Notes: generated by a model from the sequence alone, not told the origin. DNA of 64,000 nucleotides from Paenibacillus amylolyticus (GCF_001570725.1 NZ_BCNV01000006.1:226604-290603), one strand, 5' to 3'. Positions 33,490 to 42,553 are shown, counted from the first letter of the stretch. Program-made: numbers and translations.

Positions 33490-33579
33490 ATGTTGTTTTC
33501 GACACGTAAGACGGTATCCAAACCTAACTGTGTTAGTGTAGGTGTATTTGTGTGTGTAAGTTATGGAAATAAATGGTGA
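33490..33579 (+). CDS. Candidate RiPP precursor peptide 1 (29 residues)
   Basis: A short gene starting MLFSTRK and ending in NCVSVGVFVCVSYGNKW. AAGGTG lies 5 nt before ATG 33490. It sits between the radical SAM gene and the ABC transporter and has a near-twin 136 bp downstream. The two peptides are identical at 24 of 29 residues, and 10 further codons differ only synonymously, which shows protein-level selection. Cys14 and Cys22, the alternating valines 15-23 and the C-terminal GNKW are invariant. I do not recognise a known RiPP class. Modification and cleavage sites are unknown. Confidence 0.85.
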   Translation: MLFSTRKTVSKPNCVSVGVFVCVSYGNKW

Positions 33580-33625
33580 TAAATAAAAATGAATAATCAT
33601 ACTTATAAAAAGGAGATGTATCTCA

Positions 33626-33715
33626 ATGTTGTTTTCGACGCGTAAAGCATTGTCCAAATCAAACTGTGTCAGTGTGGGTGTGTATGTCTGTGTTAGTTTT
33701 GGTAACAAGTGGTAG
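33626..33715 (+). CDS. Candidate RiPP precursor peptide 2 (29 residues)
   Basis: The tandem twin of the preceding gene, starting MLFSTRKALSK and ending in NCVSVGVYVCVSFGNKW. AGGAG lies 10 nt before ATG 33626. It differs from copy 1 at residues 8, 9, 12, 20 and 25; the last two are an aromatic swap (F/Y and Y/F). The leader part MLFSTRK is strictly conserved, as expected if the enzyme or protease recognises it. Two related peptides may act together, as in two-component bacteriocins. Confidence 0.85.
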   Translation: MLFSTRKALSKSNCVSVGVYVCVSFGNKW

Positions 33716-33737
33716 TGTGTTATAACTTATAATTTTG

Positions 33738-33774
33738 GGAGACTCAGATAAAAATTTGTGTTCTGAGTCTCTCC
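33738..33774 (+). terminator. Hairpin between precursor genes and transporter genes
   Basis: GAGACTCAGA (33739-33748) pairs perfectly with TCTGAGTCTC (33762-33771), extended by flanking GG/CC. Only a weak T-run follows. It may act as a partial terminator or mRNA stabiliser, keeping peptide levels above transporter levels, as in many bacteriocin operons. Confidence 0.55.
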
Positions 33775-33804
33775 ATTCTATCAAGAGGATATAGGGGTAG
33801 ATTT

Positions 33805-34722
33805 ATGATTCTCGAATTGAAAGATGTGACGAAGTTTTACGGTAAACATTTGGCCCTTCATAATTTTTCAGCTAGTATTCAATCCGGTGAAATTGTAGGT
33901 TTGATCGGAAAGAACGGTTCGGGTAAAACTACGCTTATGAATTGCATTGTGAACCATATACAAACCACTTCAGGTACAATTCTCGTCGATTCGCATGATG
34001 TCCAAGAACAACCATCTTTAATCTCTCGATTCGGGGTTCTGATTGAGAGTAGCTTTTTAGATTATATGAACGCATACGATAATTTGAAACTGCTTATGCT
34101 TGCTGACGGTGTCACAGATATGAACAAAGTAGAGTATCAATTAAACGAAGTACTCGAACTTGTAGGGTTGACCAAGAGAAAAAAAGAGTATGTAAAAAAA
34201 TTCTCATTTGGTATGAAACAAAGGTTGGGTCTCGCACAGGCTCTGCTGAATGATAAGCCCTTCCTGATTTTAGACGAACCCTTGGTGGGACTAGACGTTA
34301 TGGGTCGAGAATTGGTCAAAAATATCATAATTAAAAAGGCAAAACAGGAGAATAAGGCCGTTATTTTCTCTGATCACAACCTGAATGAAGTCAAGGATGT
34401 ATGTGACCGAATTATCTACATTGAAGATGGAGAGAAAAAATACGATGGTGTGTTTGACGACGGACGCAAATATGAAATCATTTTGGAAGAGTCATCCTCA
34501 AATATTTCTGCTTTACTGGATAAGATACACGTAATTGAAAGTGTTAGGGTAGTAGCGAACAGAATTCAAGTTGCTGATGTGGAGATACTCAACCAAGTGA
34601 TAGAAGAAATTGTAACACATCAAGTGAAATTACAAGATTTGAACGTCATTGAAGGTTCGCTCATTAGACTGTTTGAAGGAGATAACGAGCATGTTGAGCT
34701 TCAGAAACATATGCAACATTGA
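33805..34722 (+). CDS. ABC transporter ATP-binding protein of the RiPP locus
   Basis: A 305-residue ATPase with Walker A GLIGKNGSGKTTLMN (about 37), signature FSFGMKQRLGLAQ (about 135), Walker B FLILDEPLVGLD and switch His in FSDHNLNE. The C-terminal 90 residues are a regulatory extension. It resembles YydI/BcrA-type ATPases that power peptide export or self-immunity. Its end overlaps the next gene by 32 bp, so the pair is co-translated. Confidence 0.9.
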   Translation: MILELKDVTKFYGKHLALHNFSASIQSGEIVGLIGKNGSGKTTLMNCIVNHIQTTSGTILVDSHDVQEQPSLISRFGVLIESSFLDYMNAYDNLKLLMLADGVTDMNKVEYQLNEVLELVGLTKRKKEYVKKFSFGMKQRLGLAQALLNDKPFLILDEPLVGLDVMGRELVKNIIIKKAKQENKAVIFSDHNLNEVKDVCDRIIYIEDGEKKYDGVFDDGRKYEIILEESSSNISALLDKIHVIESVRVVANRIQVADVEILNQVIEEIVTHQVKLQDLNVIEGSLIRLFEGDNEHVELQKHMQH

Positions 34723-35476
34723 ACTACGGAAATTGATGTATCGTAAGGATATGTGGATTATGCTTACGATGCTCGCAATCCCTGCTCTGTATAGCATCGG
34801 TATTTCTCTCAATTCCTCTGTTATTGTATTCACCGGAGAAGAGAAAGAATATGGCATGAGTTTCTTTGTGAATATGTTCAGCTTCGTGAATGCAGTATAC
34901 ATCTATTATTTTATTCTATCTTTAGTGTCTGTCCGATCGTTGGGAGGCGAAATTGAGAACAAGAGTATTTTGTTATATACACAACGGATCAATAACCGTC
35001 CCAAAATGTACTTTGCAAAAGTCAGTTCACTGATATTGGCCTTTTTTGTGATATGTCTAGCTTTTTTAATCGTGACTTTGGTGATGTATTATTTATTTGC
35101 TGTTCAACGTGAAGATTTGGTGACGAGACAATTATTAAAATCGGAAGAATTGACAGGCTTATTCCTGTTTTTTTTGTGCATTGTACTGGTTTATATTTTC
35201 ACAATTACATTCAGTGTTATGTTAAGTGTTTATTTTAAAACCAATACTGCGGTCATTATTTTTAGCATTGTCCTTATTGCATTTATGTTTGTTTCAGAGT
35301 TTCCAACCATTCAATATCTGTCCATCACGTATTATATTTCTAGGTTTGGAGAGTTGGATCTAACCCAAACGTCTGAGGCTGTGAAATTGTTTTTAGCAAA
35401 TGCAGCATTAGTCGCAGTGTACAGTACTATTTTCAGTGTACTAGGAATAAGGAAGTTTGAAAGAAGGGATCTCTGA
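34691..35476 (+). CDS. ABC transporter permease of the RiPP locus
   Basis: A 261-residue membrane protein with about six helices, ABC-2 type (YydJ-like layout). ATG 34691 follows AAGGAG and lies within the end of the ATPase gene. The ELRKLMYRKDMWIMLTMLAI start is typical. It forms the channel for the ATPase, probably for peptide export or immunity. Confidence 0.85.
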   Translation: MLSFRNICNIELRKLMYRKDMWIMLTMLAIPALYSIGISLNSSVIVFTGEEKEYGMSFFVNMFSFVNAVYIYYFILSLVSVRSLGGEIENKSILLYTQRINNRPKMYFAKVSSLILAFFVICLAFLIVTLVMYYLFAVQREDLVTRQLLKSEELTGLFLFFLCIVLVYIFTITFSVMLSVYFKTNTAVIIFSIVLIAFMFVSEFPTIQYLSITYYISRFGELDLTQTSEAVKLFLANAALVAVYSTIFSVLGIRKFERRDL

Positions 35477-36107
35477 ATGGAGAGTTTTTAGTGTCAAAAG
35501 ACAGAAAGAGAACATTATAGAAGTTATAGGACACTTTTTCATCCTGTTGATTTTGCCTACACTTATGGTCTCTATAAGTGGAATTGTCATGAGTTTTTTA
35601 GTACCAGGAAACAGTGAGTGGGTTTCATTATTTCTGATAATTGGAGTCAGTATGACCGTAGGATTTATTATATTCCCTTATGCGTATCTGAAGAAGTTAT
35701 ATCAGGTGAAACGAGAAGAATTGGGAGTTCGATCAGTCCAATACCTTGAAATCATTATAGGATGCATAACCTTAATTGTCCTCTATTCTTATTTGTTTAG
35801 TAAAGGGATTGATTTTCAGGTTTTGATTTTAAGCACAGTTCAGATGTGCATTGTTGCTGTTACAGAAGAATTCTGGGCACGTGGGGCAATGTGCTATATC
35901 ATCAGAAAGCTATATAACAGGGCATGGTTCGTTGTCTTGTTAAGCAGTATATGTTTTGCGTTTGTTACACATATGAATGAGCCCTTTATGGATAATGTAC
36001 TGTATCGTTTACCTGGTTCGATTGTGATGGGTGTAATCTATGTAAAGACAAACAACTTGCGCTACACGGTACTCTTTCATTTCACATATAATCTCATGAA
36101 TATTTAG
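35457..36107 (+). CDS. CPBP-family membrane protease of the RiPP locus
   Basis: A 216-residue membrane protein with about six helices. The CPBP/CAAX-protease motifs are all present: EEFWARG (EExxxR, about residue 138), FAFVTHM (FxxxH) and HFTYNLMN (HxxxN). Such proteases process peptides or give immunity in bacteriocin loci. The start is uncertain: the frame has only TTG at 35457, and the gene overlaps the permease by 20 bp. By position it may cut the leader from the 29-residue peptides. Confidence 0.82.
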   Translation: MKEGISEWRVFSVKRQKENIIEVIGHFFILLILPTLMVSISGIVMSFLVPGNSEWVSLFLIIGVSMTVGFIIFPYAYLKKLYQVKREELGVRSVQYLEIIIGCITLIVLYSYLFSKGIDFQVLILSTVQMCIVAVTEEFWARGAMCYIIRKLYNRAWFVVLLSSICFAFVTHMNEPFMDNVLYRLPGSIVMGVIYVKTNNLRYTVLFHFTYNLMNI

Positions 36108-36118
36108 GGAGGGTGCAT

Positions 36119-36547
36119 ATGAAAACAAAACTACTATTTATCTTGTCGTGTGTTATTCATATCCTTTTGTTATATGTTCTGGTGACGTTTCAGCGTCAAG
36201 TCGATATCATTCAGATCTTTGCCTTGGTTTTTCTTCCCATTTTAGCCAGTGTAGGTATTGGGCTGATTGCACAGATGTTTTGGATTAAAGAGAAGCAAGG
36301 GCATGCCAGGAATGTGGGAATTGTGTTTAGTATTCCAAGCTTGATATATACTTCTGTTGCTTCATTAATCATAAGCAGAAATATTGAAAGTATTTTTAAT
36401 GCTAGCCAGAAGTATCAATCGGACTACGTAAACATCTCGACTAGCAGTTCACCCTGGTTTGCATACATCATTATTATGGTAATCACACTGACACTGCATT
36501 ACATAATTGCAGGAGCGGGGCTTAAAAGTAAAATGAAACTCAATTAG
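36119..36547 (+). CDS. Four-helix membrane protein of the RiPP locus, unknown
   Basis: A 142-residue protein with four predicted membrane helices (about 5-25, 35-55, 65-85, 112-132). ATG 36119 lies behind AGGGAGGG; a GTG at 36113 is closer to the ribosome site and less likely. I do not recognise the family. Its place between the protease and the second exporter suggests an immunity or transport-accessory role. Confidence 0.78.
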   Translation: MKTKLLFILSCVIHILLLYVLVTFQRQVDIIQIFALVFLPILASVGIGLIAQMFWIKEKQGHARNVGIVFSIPSLIYTSVASLIISRNIESIFNASQKYQSDYVNISTSSSPWFAYIIIMVITLTLHYIIAGAGLKSKMKLN

Positions 36548-36590
36548 CTGAATGTTCTGTGCTGTTCTGGAAGAAACCGGAGGGCCAATC

Positions 36591-38261
36591 ATGAAATATA
36601 TTCAGAAGGATTTAAAGTTTATCGTGTTAATTAGTGCCAATTTTCTATTGTCGATTGTCTCTGTCTTATTTCCGCTGGCATTAATGAAGGTCACAGATTT
36701 CCTGATTGCGAATGAGATGAATTTATTCAGGTTCTATTTGTTTTTGGCACTTATAATTATCGTTATTCAAATGGCGATGACATATGTGACAGGAAGAATG
36801 AACAATACCTATGTCATGCATAGGACAATTGAGATTAGAAATCGTGTAATGAAAGCTTTATTAGAATCAGAGTACGGACAGTTCAAATCTCAAAAGAATG
36901 ATGAATATGCATCCTTGCTATTAACCAATATTCCTGTTCTGGAAAATGACTATTTCAAAACTGTGATTCATTTGATCTCGAAGTCGTTGCTGCTGGTAGT
37001 ATCCATATGTACTCTGATTGTGTTGAACCCGTTGTTAACCTTGAGTTTGATTATAGTTATTGCTGCACTTGGCATATTTCCTCTTCTATTCACTAAACGG
37101 ATTCTCTTGTTAAAAGAGGAATTGATCAAAAAAACAGAAGAATACACTACATCTACAAGTGAAGCTTTATATGGATATGAAACAATCAAAATTTATAAGG
37201 TTGCGAATTATATACTGAACCGTCATTTCATTAAAATAAAAAACATGGAACGGAAGAGCAAACAGTTTGGAGATATACTTATTCTGGCAAATGTTACATT
37301 TGGAAGTTCGTCTATGGTATTATTGCTACTGATTTTTTTGATTGGTGGTTACTCCGTGAGTACTGGTGCTCTCACAGTGGGTTCTCTTATTGCATGTACT
37401 CAATTAATCATGTATGTTTTTGAACCTGCTATCAGTATCACTCAGGATCTTAATATTGTTCGTTCGACTAAGCCGATACGCCAACAGATCGATAAGATTA
37501 TTGAACGTTCGGACGATGGTGGAGAGGATAATAAAGTTTTCATTGATCAATTTGAAAAGATACATCTGGAGAATATAAGTTATGTATATCCGGATGAAGA
37601 GAAGCCGGCAGTTCGTCAGGTTTCTATCACATTAGAAGCCGGGAAAAAATATGCAATTGTTGGTGGGAACGGAAGTGGGAAGTCCACGTTATTAAAGATG
37701 ATTGCAGGATTAATTACGGATTACACAGGATCTATCCGACTAGACAACAGAGATATGAAACAAGTGAGCTATGAGAATTTGGCTTATATTGATCAGCAAA
37801 CCTATTTGTTTAACACGACGATTCGAGAAAACATCCTTATGGGACAATCGGATGTTTCTTCCGACTTTGAGGAACTCCAATCGCTCATTGAAAGACTGCA
37901 ACTTCGTGAATGTATCAACAAGCATCCTGATCAGCTGGATTTTGTGGTAGGGGATCATGGAGAGTATTTATCAGGTGGGGAACGACAAAAGGTCTGTATT
38001 GCTAGAGCATTGTATAAAAGGCCTGAAATATTATTATTAGATGAGCCAGACTCCGCATTAGACCCTGAGACCCGTGATCAGATCAAGGATATACTGGGGC
38101 AGATGAAAGATGTGCTTTGTTTGATGATCACTCATGAGTATGATGAAAGTTTAAAAGGATTTGATGAGATCATCGTCATGGAGCAGGGGGAAATCATCCG
38201 AACAGGAAGGTATGAAGAGGTTCTCATGAAACATGAAACAACTTATAAAGCTTTCGTATAA
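36591..38261 (+). CDS. ABC exporter with fused membrane and ATPase domains
   Basis: A 556-residue type IV ABC half-transporter. Residues 1-300 form six helices; residues 325-556 form the ATPase with Walker A IVGGNGSGKSTLLKM, signature LSGGERQKVCIARAL and Walker B ILLLDEPDSALD. ATG 36591 follows GGAGGG. It lacks the N-terminal C39 peptidase domain of bacteriocin exporters, so leader cleavage must be done elsewhere, possibly by the CPBP protein. It would export the mature peptide as a homodimer. Confidence 0.92.
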   Translation: MKYIQKDLKFIVLISANFLLSIVSVLFPLALMKVTDFLIANEMNLFRFYLFLALIIIVIQMAMTYVTGRMNNTYVMHRTIEIRNRVMKALLESEYGQFKSQKNDEYASLLLTNIPVLENDYFKTVIHLISKSLLLVVSICTLIVLNPLLTLSLIIVIAALGIFPLLFTKRILLLKEELIKKTEEYTTSTSEALYGYETIKIYKVANYILNRHFIKIKNMERKSKQFGDILILANVTFGSSSMVLLLLIFLIGGYSVSTGALTVGSLIACTQLIMYVFEPAISITQDLNIVRSTKPIRQQIDKIIERSDDGGEDNKVFIDQFEKIHLENISYVYPDEEKPAVRQVSITLEAGKKYAIVGGNGSGKSTLLKMIAGLITDYTGSIRLDNRDMKQVSYENLAYIDQQTYLFNTTIRENILMGQSDVSSDFEELQSLIERLQLRECINKHPDQLDFVVGDHGEYLSGGERQKVCIARALYKRPEILLLDEPDSALDPETRDQIKDILGQMKDVLCLMITHEYDESLKGFDEIIVMEQGEIIRTGRYEEVLMKHETTYKAFV

Positions 38262-38275
38262 TTTAAAAGATCAAA

Positions 38276-38337
38276 GACTTCCATTTCTCCTTAACCCGGC
38301 TTTGTTGCCCGAATCCATCGGAGAGGAAGTCTTTTTG
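38276..38337 (+). terminator. Terminator closing the RiPP locus
   Basis: AAAGACTTCC pairs with GGAAGTCTTT, with inner TTCTCC/GGAGAG pairing, then TTTTT. Confidence 0.8.
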
Positions 38338-38345
38338 GCATCCTG

Positions 38346-38714
38346 TCATTTATTCAGTGGTGAATTCTCATACCCAGGGTCATCGTAATCCGTATCCTGC
38401 AGTCTTGGAAGCACGTTCATGCTTTCAATTGCCTGCCGGGTGTCCGGCGTGCCATGGTCATACAGAAAGGTGTACAGCAAGGTCATGCCATCCGAAAATT
38501 GCTCTGTCGCCTCATCGTGGTCTGCTGATTTGTAGGGTACGGGAGCTCGTTGCAAAGTATAGGCATCGTCATCCTCCAGCACCTTCATCAGATCCTTCAA
38601 TCGGCCCAACTGCCCGTCATCCACCAACACTTCAAAGGGTGTAGATTCGTTCTTTGTTCGTTCAATAAGATTATGAGTTACCGATACATACAGATGTTGT
38701 TTGCCCTCCTGCAT
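38346..38714 (-). CDS. Hypothetical protein, 122 residues
   Basis: A small acidic soluble protein. ATG 38714 is chosen because GGAGG lies 7 nt upstream; the upstream extension of the frame has no ribosome site. It begins MQEGKQHLYVSVTHNLIERT and has a DDGQLGRLKDLMKVLEDDD segment. No family is recognised. It is probably co-oriented with the helicase upstream (95-bp gap). Confidence 0.7.
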   Translation of the reverse strand: MQEGKQHLYVSVTHNLIERTKNESTPFEVLVDDGQLGRLKDLMKVLEDDDAYTLQRAPVPYKSADHDEATEQFSDGMTLLYTFLYDHGTPDTRQAIESMNVLPRLQDTDYDDPGYENSPLNK

Positions 38715-38808
38715 AATCCAACCTCCATTCTGAAATGGAAAAAAGACGCTTCTACTGTTAATAAACAGCAAAAAGCGCCCTGAAACGAGCAACTATGCTC
38801 GTGTTATT

Positions 38809-41388
38809 TTATTTCCCAAATCTCCCCGTTACGGGAACTTGGCGGGTACCTGCCTCCATCGATCCTGAACATAGTGGACAGGCGGGAGGGCCCGATGATG
38901 CCTTCTTGGTTGCTTTTGAAGGCACAGCCGGCTTCTGTCTTAGCCACGCTTTGCAGGTAGACGAGCTGCATTTCCAGACCGCAACAGTCTCCGTACGCTC
39001 AGCATTACCTGAACCTGAAGTGTGCGACTGTAAACTGGAGGAAGTCCCAGCTGTCGGACTCACACCTGTGGTGCTGAATGCCTTATGATTGCGGATTTCA
39101 CCACTCCCACGTCGTTCACCGAGGCGGTCCTCGTCACGTTCGTTGTGGACCTCGAAGTCACGGCGGTCACTATGGCTAATTGCACGACGCTGTGCTACAT
39201 CCCGACCTTCGGAACGGGCACCCGAGCCCGAGCGGGCATACGATCCATTGCCTTTGCCATATGAAGCCTGACCGCTCGTCCGGCTCTCCTCACGAGGTTT
39301 GCGCTTGTCCGGTACTTCCATGCCGAAGGCTTCAAGCAGGAAGCGGGACACATCCGCTGGCTTTCCGTGATGGCTTGCCGGCGAAGTAACATACAAGTAC
39401 TGCTTGGCCCGTGTGATGGCAACGTAGGCGAGCCTGCGTTCTTCCTCCAGCGCCATGTCCAGCTCGGCATCTGTCTGCTGCACAGCAAGCGCAGCTTTCT
39501 GATCCTCAGGAATATCCTGGCGCAGTGCTGTACTGTGAGGCACAATGCCTTCACTGGCTCCGATCCAGTATACACAAGGGAACTCCAAACCTTTGGCCCG
39601 GTGGATCGTCATCAGTTGTACTGCGTCACTATCCTGCGCACGGCGCAAAGATTCCATCTCCCGGTGTCTACGGGAGAGCTCATCCGCGAATTGGATGAAC
39701 TCTTCCACCGTTTCGAATTTTTTGACGGCAGCTTCGAATTCATCGAGGGTTTCCAGCATCGTTTCCTTATAATGGGTGAAGATGCTGGGATCACCACTTT
39801 CCATATACTTGTCGTAGAACTGCCTGCGCATCTCCTGAATGGCGATGATGGGTTTTAGTTTGTGCAGTGATTTGATCAGCTTGATGCGTTCTTTGACCTG
39901 TTCCTGCTGGAACGGTTTCAGCTTGTCCCATTTCACCAGATGGATAAGCGGATATTTCTTCGCCTGTTGTTGTTCACAGCGCTGAATCCATTCCAGGCCA
40001 GCATCCCGTGATACATAGAGCGGTCCCAATGCACTGGGGAGAGCATCCATGGCACGTGGATCAAGGGACAGACGCAGATGATCCATCAGGGGTCTGATGA
40101 GAGACTGGTCATAGAACACCGGAGAAGCACCATGCTGTACAAAAGGTACATCTTTCAACACAAGCTGCTCAAATACAGCCCGGCTGCTGCTTGCTGTCCG
40201 GTGCAGAATCGCAATATCACGATAAGTGTGTTGCCCTTCTTCAACCTGTTGGCAGAGCTGGTTTACGACCCACGCCGCTTCTTCCTCCGCATTGGAAGGC
40301 GTAGCGAAGCGCGGCGCATCTCCACGGTTTCCGGCGGCGCGCAGACGTTTGTCACGTCTGCGTTTATTGCGGGCGACCAATTCACTCCCGAGTCCCAGAA
40401 TGCGTGCATCACTGCGATAATTGATATCCAGCGTCACGATGCGTGCACCGGGGTATACTTTATCGAATTCCAAAATCGATTCCTGGCGTGCGCCATTAAA
40501 GGTATAGATCGTCTGGTCATCGTCTCCCACAACCATCAGGTTGCGGTGGGCGGAAGCCAGTTTTTGTACAATTTCATATTGCAGATGGTTGGTATCCTGG
40601 AACTCATCGACCATAATGTACTGGAAACGCTTTTGAAGCGGACCCAGAACAGCAGGATCACGAAGCAGCGCGGCTGCCCGTAGCAAAATATCATCAAAAT
40701 CCATTTTGCCCCGATCCTGTTTCCAGGCTTCGTAACCTAGCAGGACACGCTTGGCGTCGCGTTCTTCCTGTGACTTTTCAGGCAGGTCGGTGGTTTCTGA
40801 TCCTTGCATCTTCCACGCGGACAGCATGGCCAGCAGACTTTCAGGCTGGAAGGCTTCACTCATGCCATTTTGACGAAGAAGCATCTTCAGTACGGTGTGC
40901 TGAGCACGCGACTCGCCAAAGATCTCTTCCTGCACACCGTAATGACGCAGCAATGTCAGCGCAAAAGAGTGGAAGGTGCGAGCCTGTACGGCTCTCGCGG
41001 CTGCCGGGCGTATACCTGGCAATGCGGCGATTCGGTCTTTCATCTCGGTGGCGGCCTTGTTGGTGAACGTCACCAGCAGGATACTACCCGCATGTACGCC
41101 ACTGACCTCTATGAGGTAGCCGGCTCTTGCAGCCAGCACAGTCGTTTTGCCACAGCCAGCTCCGGCGAGCGTCAGAATAGGTCCTCTGCCGTGACGGACT
41201 GCCGAAATTTGTGGTGCATTTAGCTTGATGCCCGCCTCTTCCAGAGAACGAAAATAAAAGGCATCCTGTTGATCATTGCCCACGAGTTGCCGACTGGTCT
41301 CCAGCGGAGCAGACGGGGACTGGGGCAGGGACGCCGCCGGGGTAACCCCGAGCGGACGGGGGTAGAACGTTGAGTTCGGACTTAACAT
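38809..41388 (-). CDS. UvrD/PcrA-like superfamily 1 helicase
   Basis: An 859-residue ATP-dependent DNA helicase. Motif I GAGCGKTTVL (about residue 73), motif II VDEFQDTNH, motif III VVGDDDQTIYTFNGA, motif IV region NYRSD, motif V MTIHRAKGLEF and motif VI VAITRAKQYLYV are all visible. After the motor (about 690 on) comes a Ser/Gly/Arg-rich linker of about 100 residues and a C-terminal CSSSTCKAW...CPLCSG segment that looks like a zinc ribbon. The family unwinds DNA in repair or restarts replication. The tail is unusual for PcrA and suggests a specialised paralogue. Confidence 0.93.
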   Translation of the reverse strand: MLSPNSTFYPRPLGVTPAASLPQSPSAPLETSRQLVGNDQQDAFYFRSLEEAGIKLNAPQISAVRHGRGPILTLAGAGCGKTTVLAARAGYLIEVSGVHAGSILLVTFTNKAATEMKDRIAALPGIRPAAARAVQARTFHSFALTLLRHYGVQEEIFGESRAQHTVLKMLLRQNGMSEAFQPESLLAMLSAWKMQGSETTDLPEKSQEERDAKRVLLGYEAWKQDRGKMDFDDILLRAAALLRDPAVLGPLQKRFQYIMVDEFQDTNHLQYEIVQKLASAHRNLMVVGDDDQTIYTFNGARQESILEFDKVYPGARIVTLDINYRSDARILGLGSELVARNKRRRDKRLRAAGNRGDAPRFATPSNAEEEAAWVVNQLCQQVEEGQHTYRDIAILHRTASSSRAVFEQLVLKDVPFVQHGASPVFYDQSLIRPLMDHLRLSLDPRAMDALPSALGPLYVSRDAGLEWIQRCEQQQAKKYPLIHLVKWDKLKPFQQEQVKERIKLIKSLHKLKPIIAIQEMRRQFYDKYMESGDPSIFTHYKETMLETLDEFEAAVKKFETVEEFIQFADELSRRHREMESLRRAQDSDAVQLMTIHRAKGLEFPCVYWIGASEGIVPHSTALRQDIPEDQKAALAVQQTDAELDMALEEERRLAYVAITRAKQYLYVTSPASHHGKPADVSRFLLEAFGMEVPDKRKPREESRTSGQASYGKGNGSYARSGSGARSEGRDVAQRRAISHSDRRDFEVHNERDEDRLGERRGSGEIRNHKAFSTTGVSPTAGTSSSLQSHTSGSGNAERTETVAVWKCSSSTCKAWLRQKPAVPSKATKKASSGPPACPLCSGSMEAGTRQVPVTGRFGK

Positions 41389-41455
41389 GTTTCATCCACC
41401 TCTGTATGCATTCAGGGATAGGACTATCCCGGTTAAAAGTAAACCATTTGCCCTT

Positions 41456-41484
41456 TTCACAATCGCATTGTAAATTGGTATGAT
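41456..41484 (+). promoter_or_regulatory. Putative promoter with a 250-bp leader
   Basis: TTCACA (41456-41461), 17 bp, TATGAT (41479-41484). The transcript would start near 41491, with an early CGCCT-AAAC-AGGCG hairpin (41494-41508), and run about 245 nt before the zinc-ribbon gene. Nothing else is seen in the 349-bp gap. Confidence 0.45.
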
Positions 41485-41737
41485 AGAGTTAGTCGCCTAA
41501 ACAGGCGGTTAAGTATGGCCAAAGCTTCATTATACCCGAACATATGGTCTTGACGAAAGCCCCCGATTTCATCCAGTATCGGTATAAAACGGGCACCAGC
41601 ACGAGATTACGCAACTTTTTGGCATGATATCGTATAAGTTATATGCCTGAGCATTTTGCATGAAGGATGTAATATGCTAATTTACTACTAAATAGAAATG
41701 ATAATATTGGTTTTGACGGGACAGAGGAGGAATGGTC

Positions 41738-42553
41738 ATGAAACTGCTTCAGCGCATCAAAGACGGAGCGAACAAAGCAACAGAGCGTGCCCAGCACGCC
41801 GTTGAAATTGGGAAATTGAACAACCAGATTGTGGGCTTGCAACAGGAACAGGAAGTCCATTTTACAGATATGGGTCGCATCTTCTATGAGGGTTATCGGG
41901 CACAGGATATGACGCGTGCGGAAAAAGAGATGGTGGATCTGTCGCAGCTTTGCGACGAATTGCAGGACGAGATTGATGGTCTGCGCAACAAGATTGCACA
42001 GCTTAAGAACGAACGGTTGTGCGAGTGTGGACATGTCGCTTCCCTGGATGCCAACTTCTGCCCTAAATGCGGACGCAAGTTGGGCGAGTTCAAGACACCA
42101 GCACCTACAGTAGGAGCTACAGGATTCGCAGGAGCCACCACAGCCGCGAGACAGGAGGCAGCTGTAGCTCAGACCCAAACTCCGGAGCCGGACTTCTACG
42201 ATGCGCCACCTGAATTGGAACTGGAGGAAGATGAGCCGTATCACACGGTCATTCCGTCCATAGCCGATCTGGAGACCGAATCGGAATATAACAGTACCGA
42301 GTTTACCCAAGAAGAAAAGGAAGCGTTCGATGCGGAATGGGAACGTCGCAGAGATGAAGAGATGCAACGTGAACGTGAGCGTCAGCAGGAGCTGGACGAA
42401 CGCATCCGCTACTGGAAAGAAAATAACCCGATCGTGAATACGGTGGACGTACAGACCGAAGTGTCACGCGAAATGGTGAATTGTCAGATTTGTGCAGCCG
42501 AGCTGCCCAAAGGGTCGAAGTGGTGTCCGCGCTGTGGTGCCGAACAGATCTGA
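41738..42553 (+). CDS. Double zinc-ribbon protein with a coiled coil
   Basis: A 271-residue soluble protein. Residues 1-90 are a coiled coil (KLNNQIVGLQQEQEVHFTDM...LQDEIDGLRNKIAQLK). A zinc ribbon follows (CECGHVASLDANFCPKCG, about 94-111). After an acidic linker and a charged helix comes a second ribbon at the C terminus (CQICAAELPKGSKWCPRCG). ATG 41738 is 7 nt after GAGGAGG. The first half recalls phage-shock-like coiled coils, but no specific function can be assigned. Confidence 0.82.
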   Translation: MKLLQRIKDGANKATERAQHAVEIGKLNNQIVGLQQEQEVHFTDMGRIFYEGYRAQDMTRAEKEMVDLSQLCDELQDEIDGLRNKIAQLKNERLCECGHVASLDANFCPKCGRKLGEFKTPAPTVGATGFAGATTAARQEAAVAQTQTPEPDFYDAPPELELEEDEPYHTVIPSIADLETESEYNSTEFTQEEKEAFDAEWERRRDEEMQRERERQQELDERIRYWKENNPIVNTVDVQTEVSREMVNCQICAAELPKGSKWCPRCGAEQI

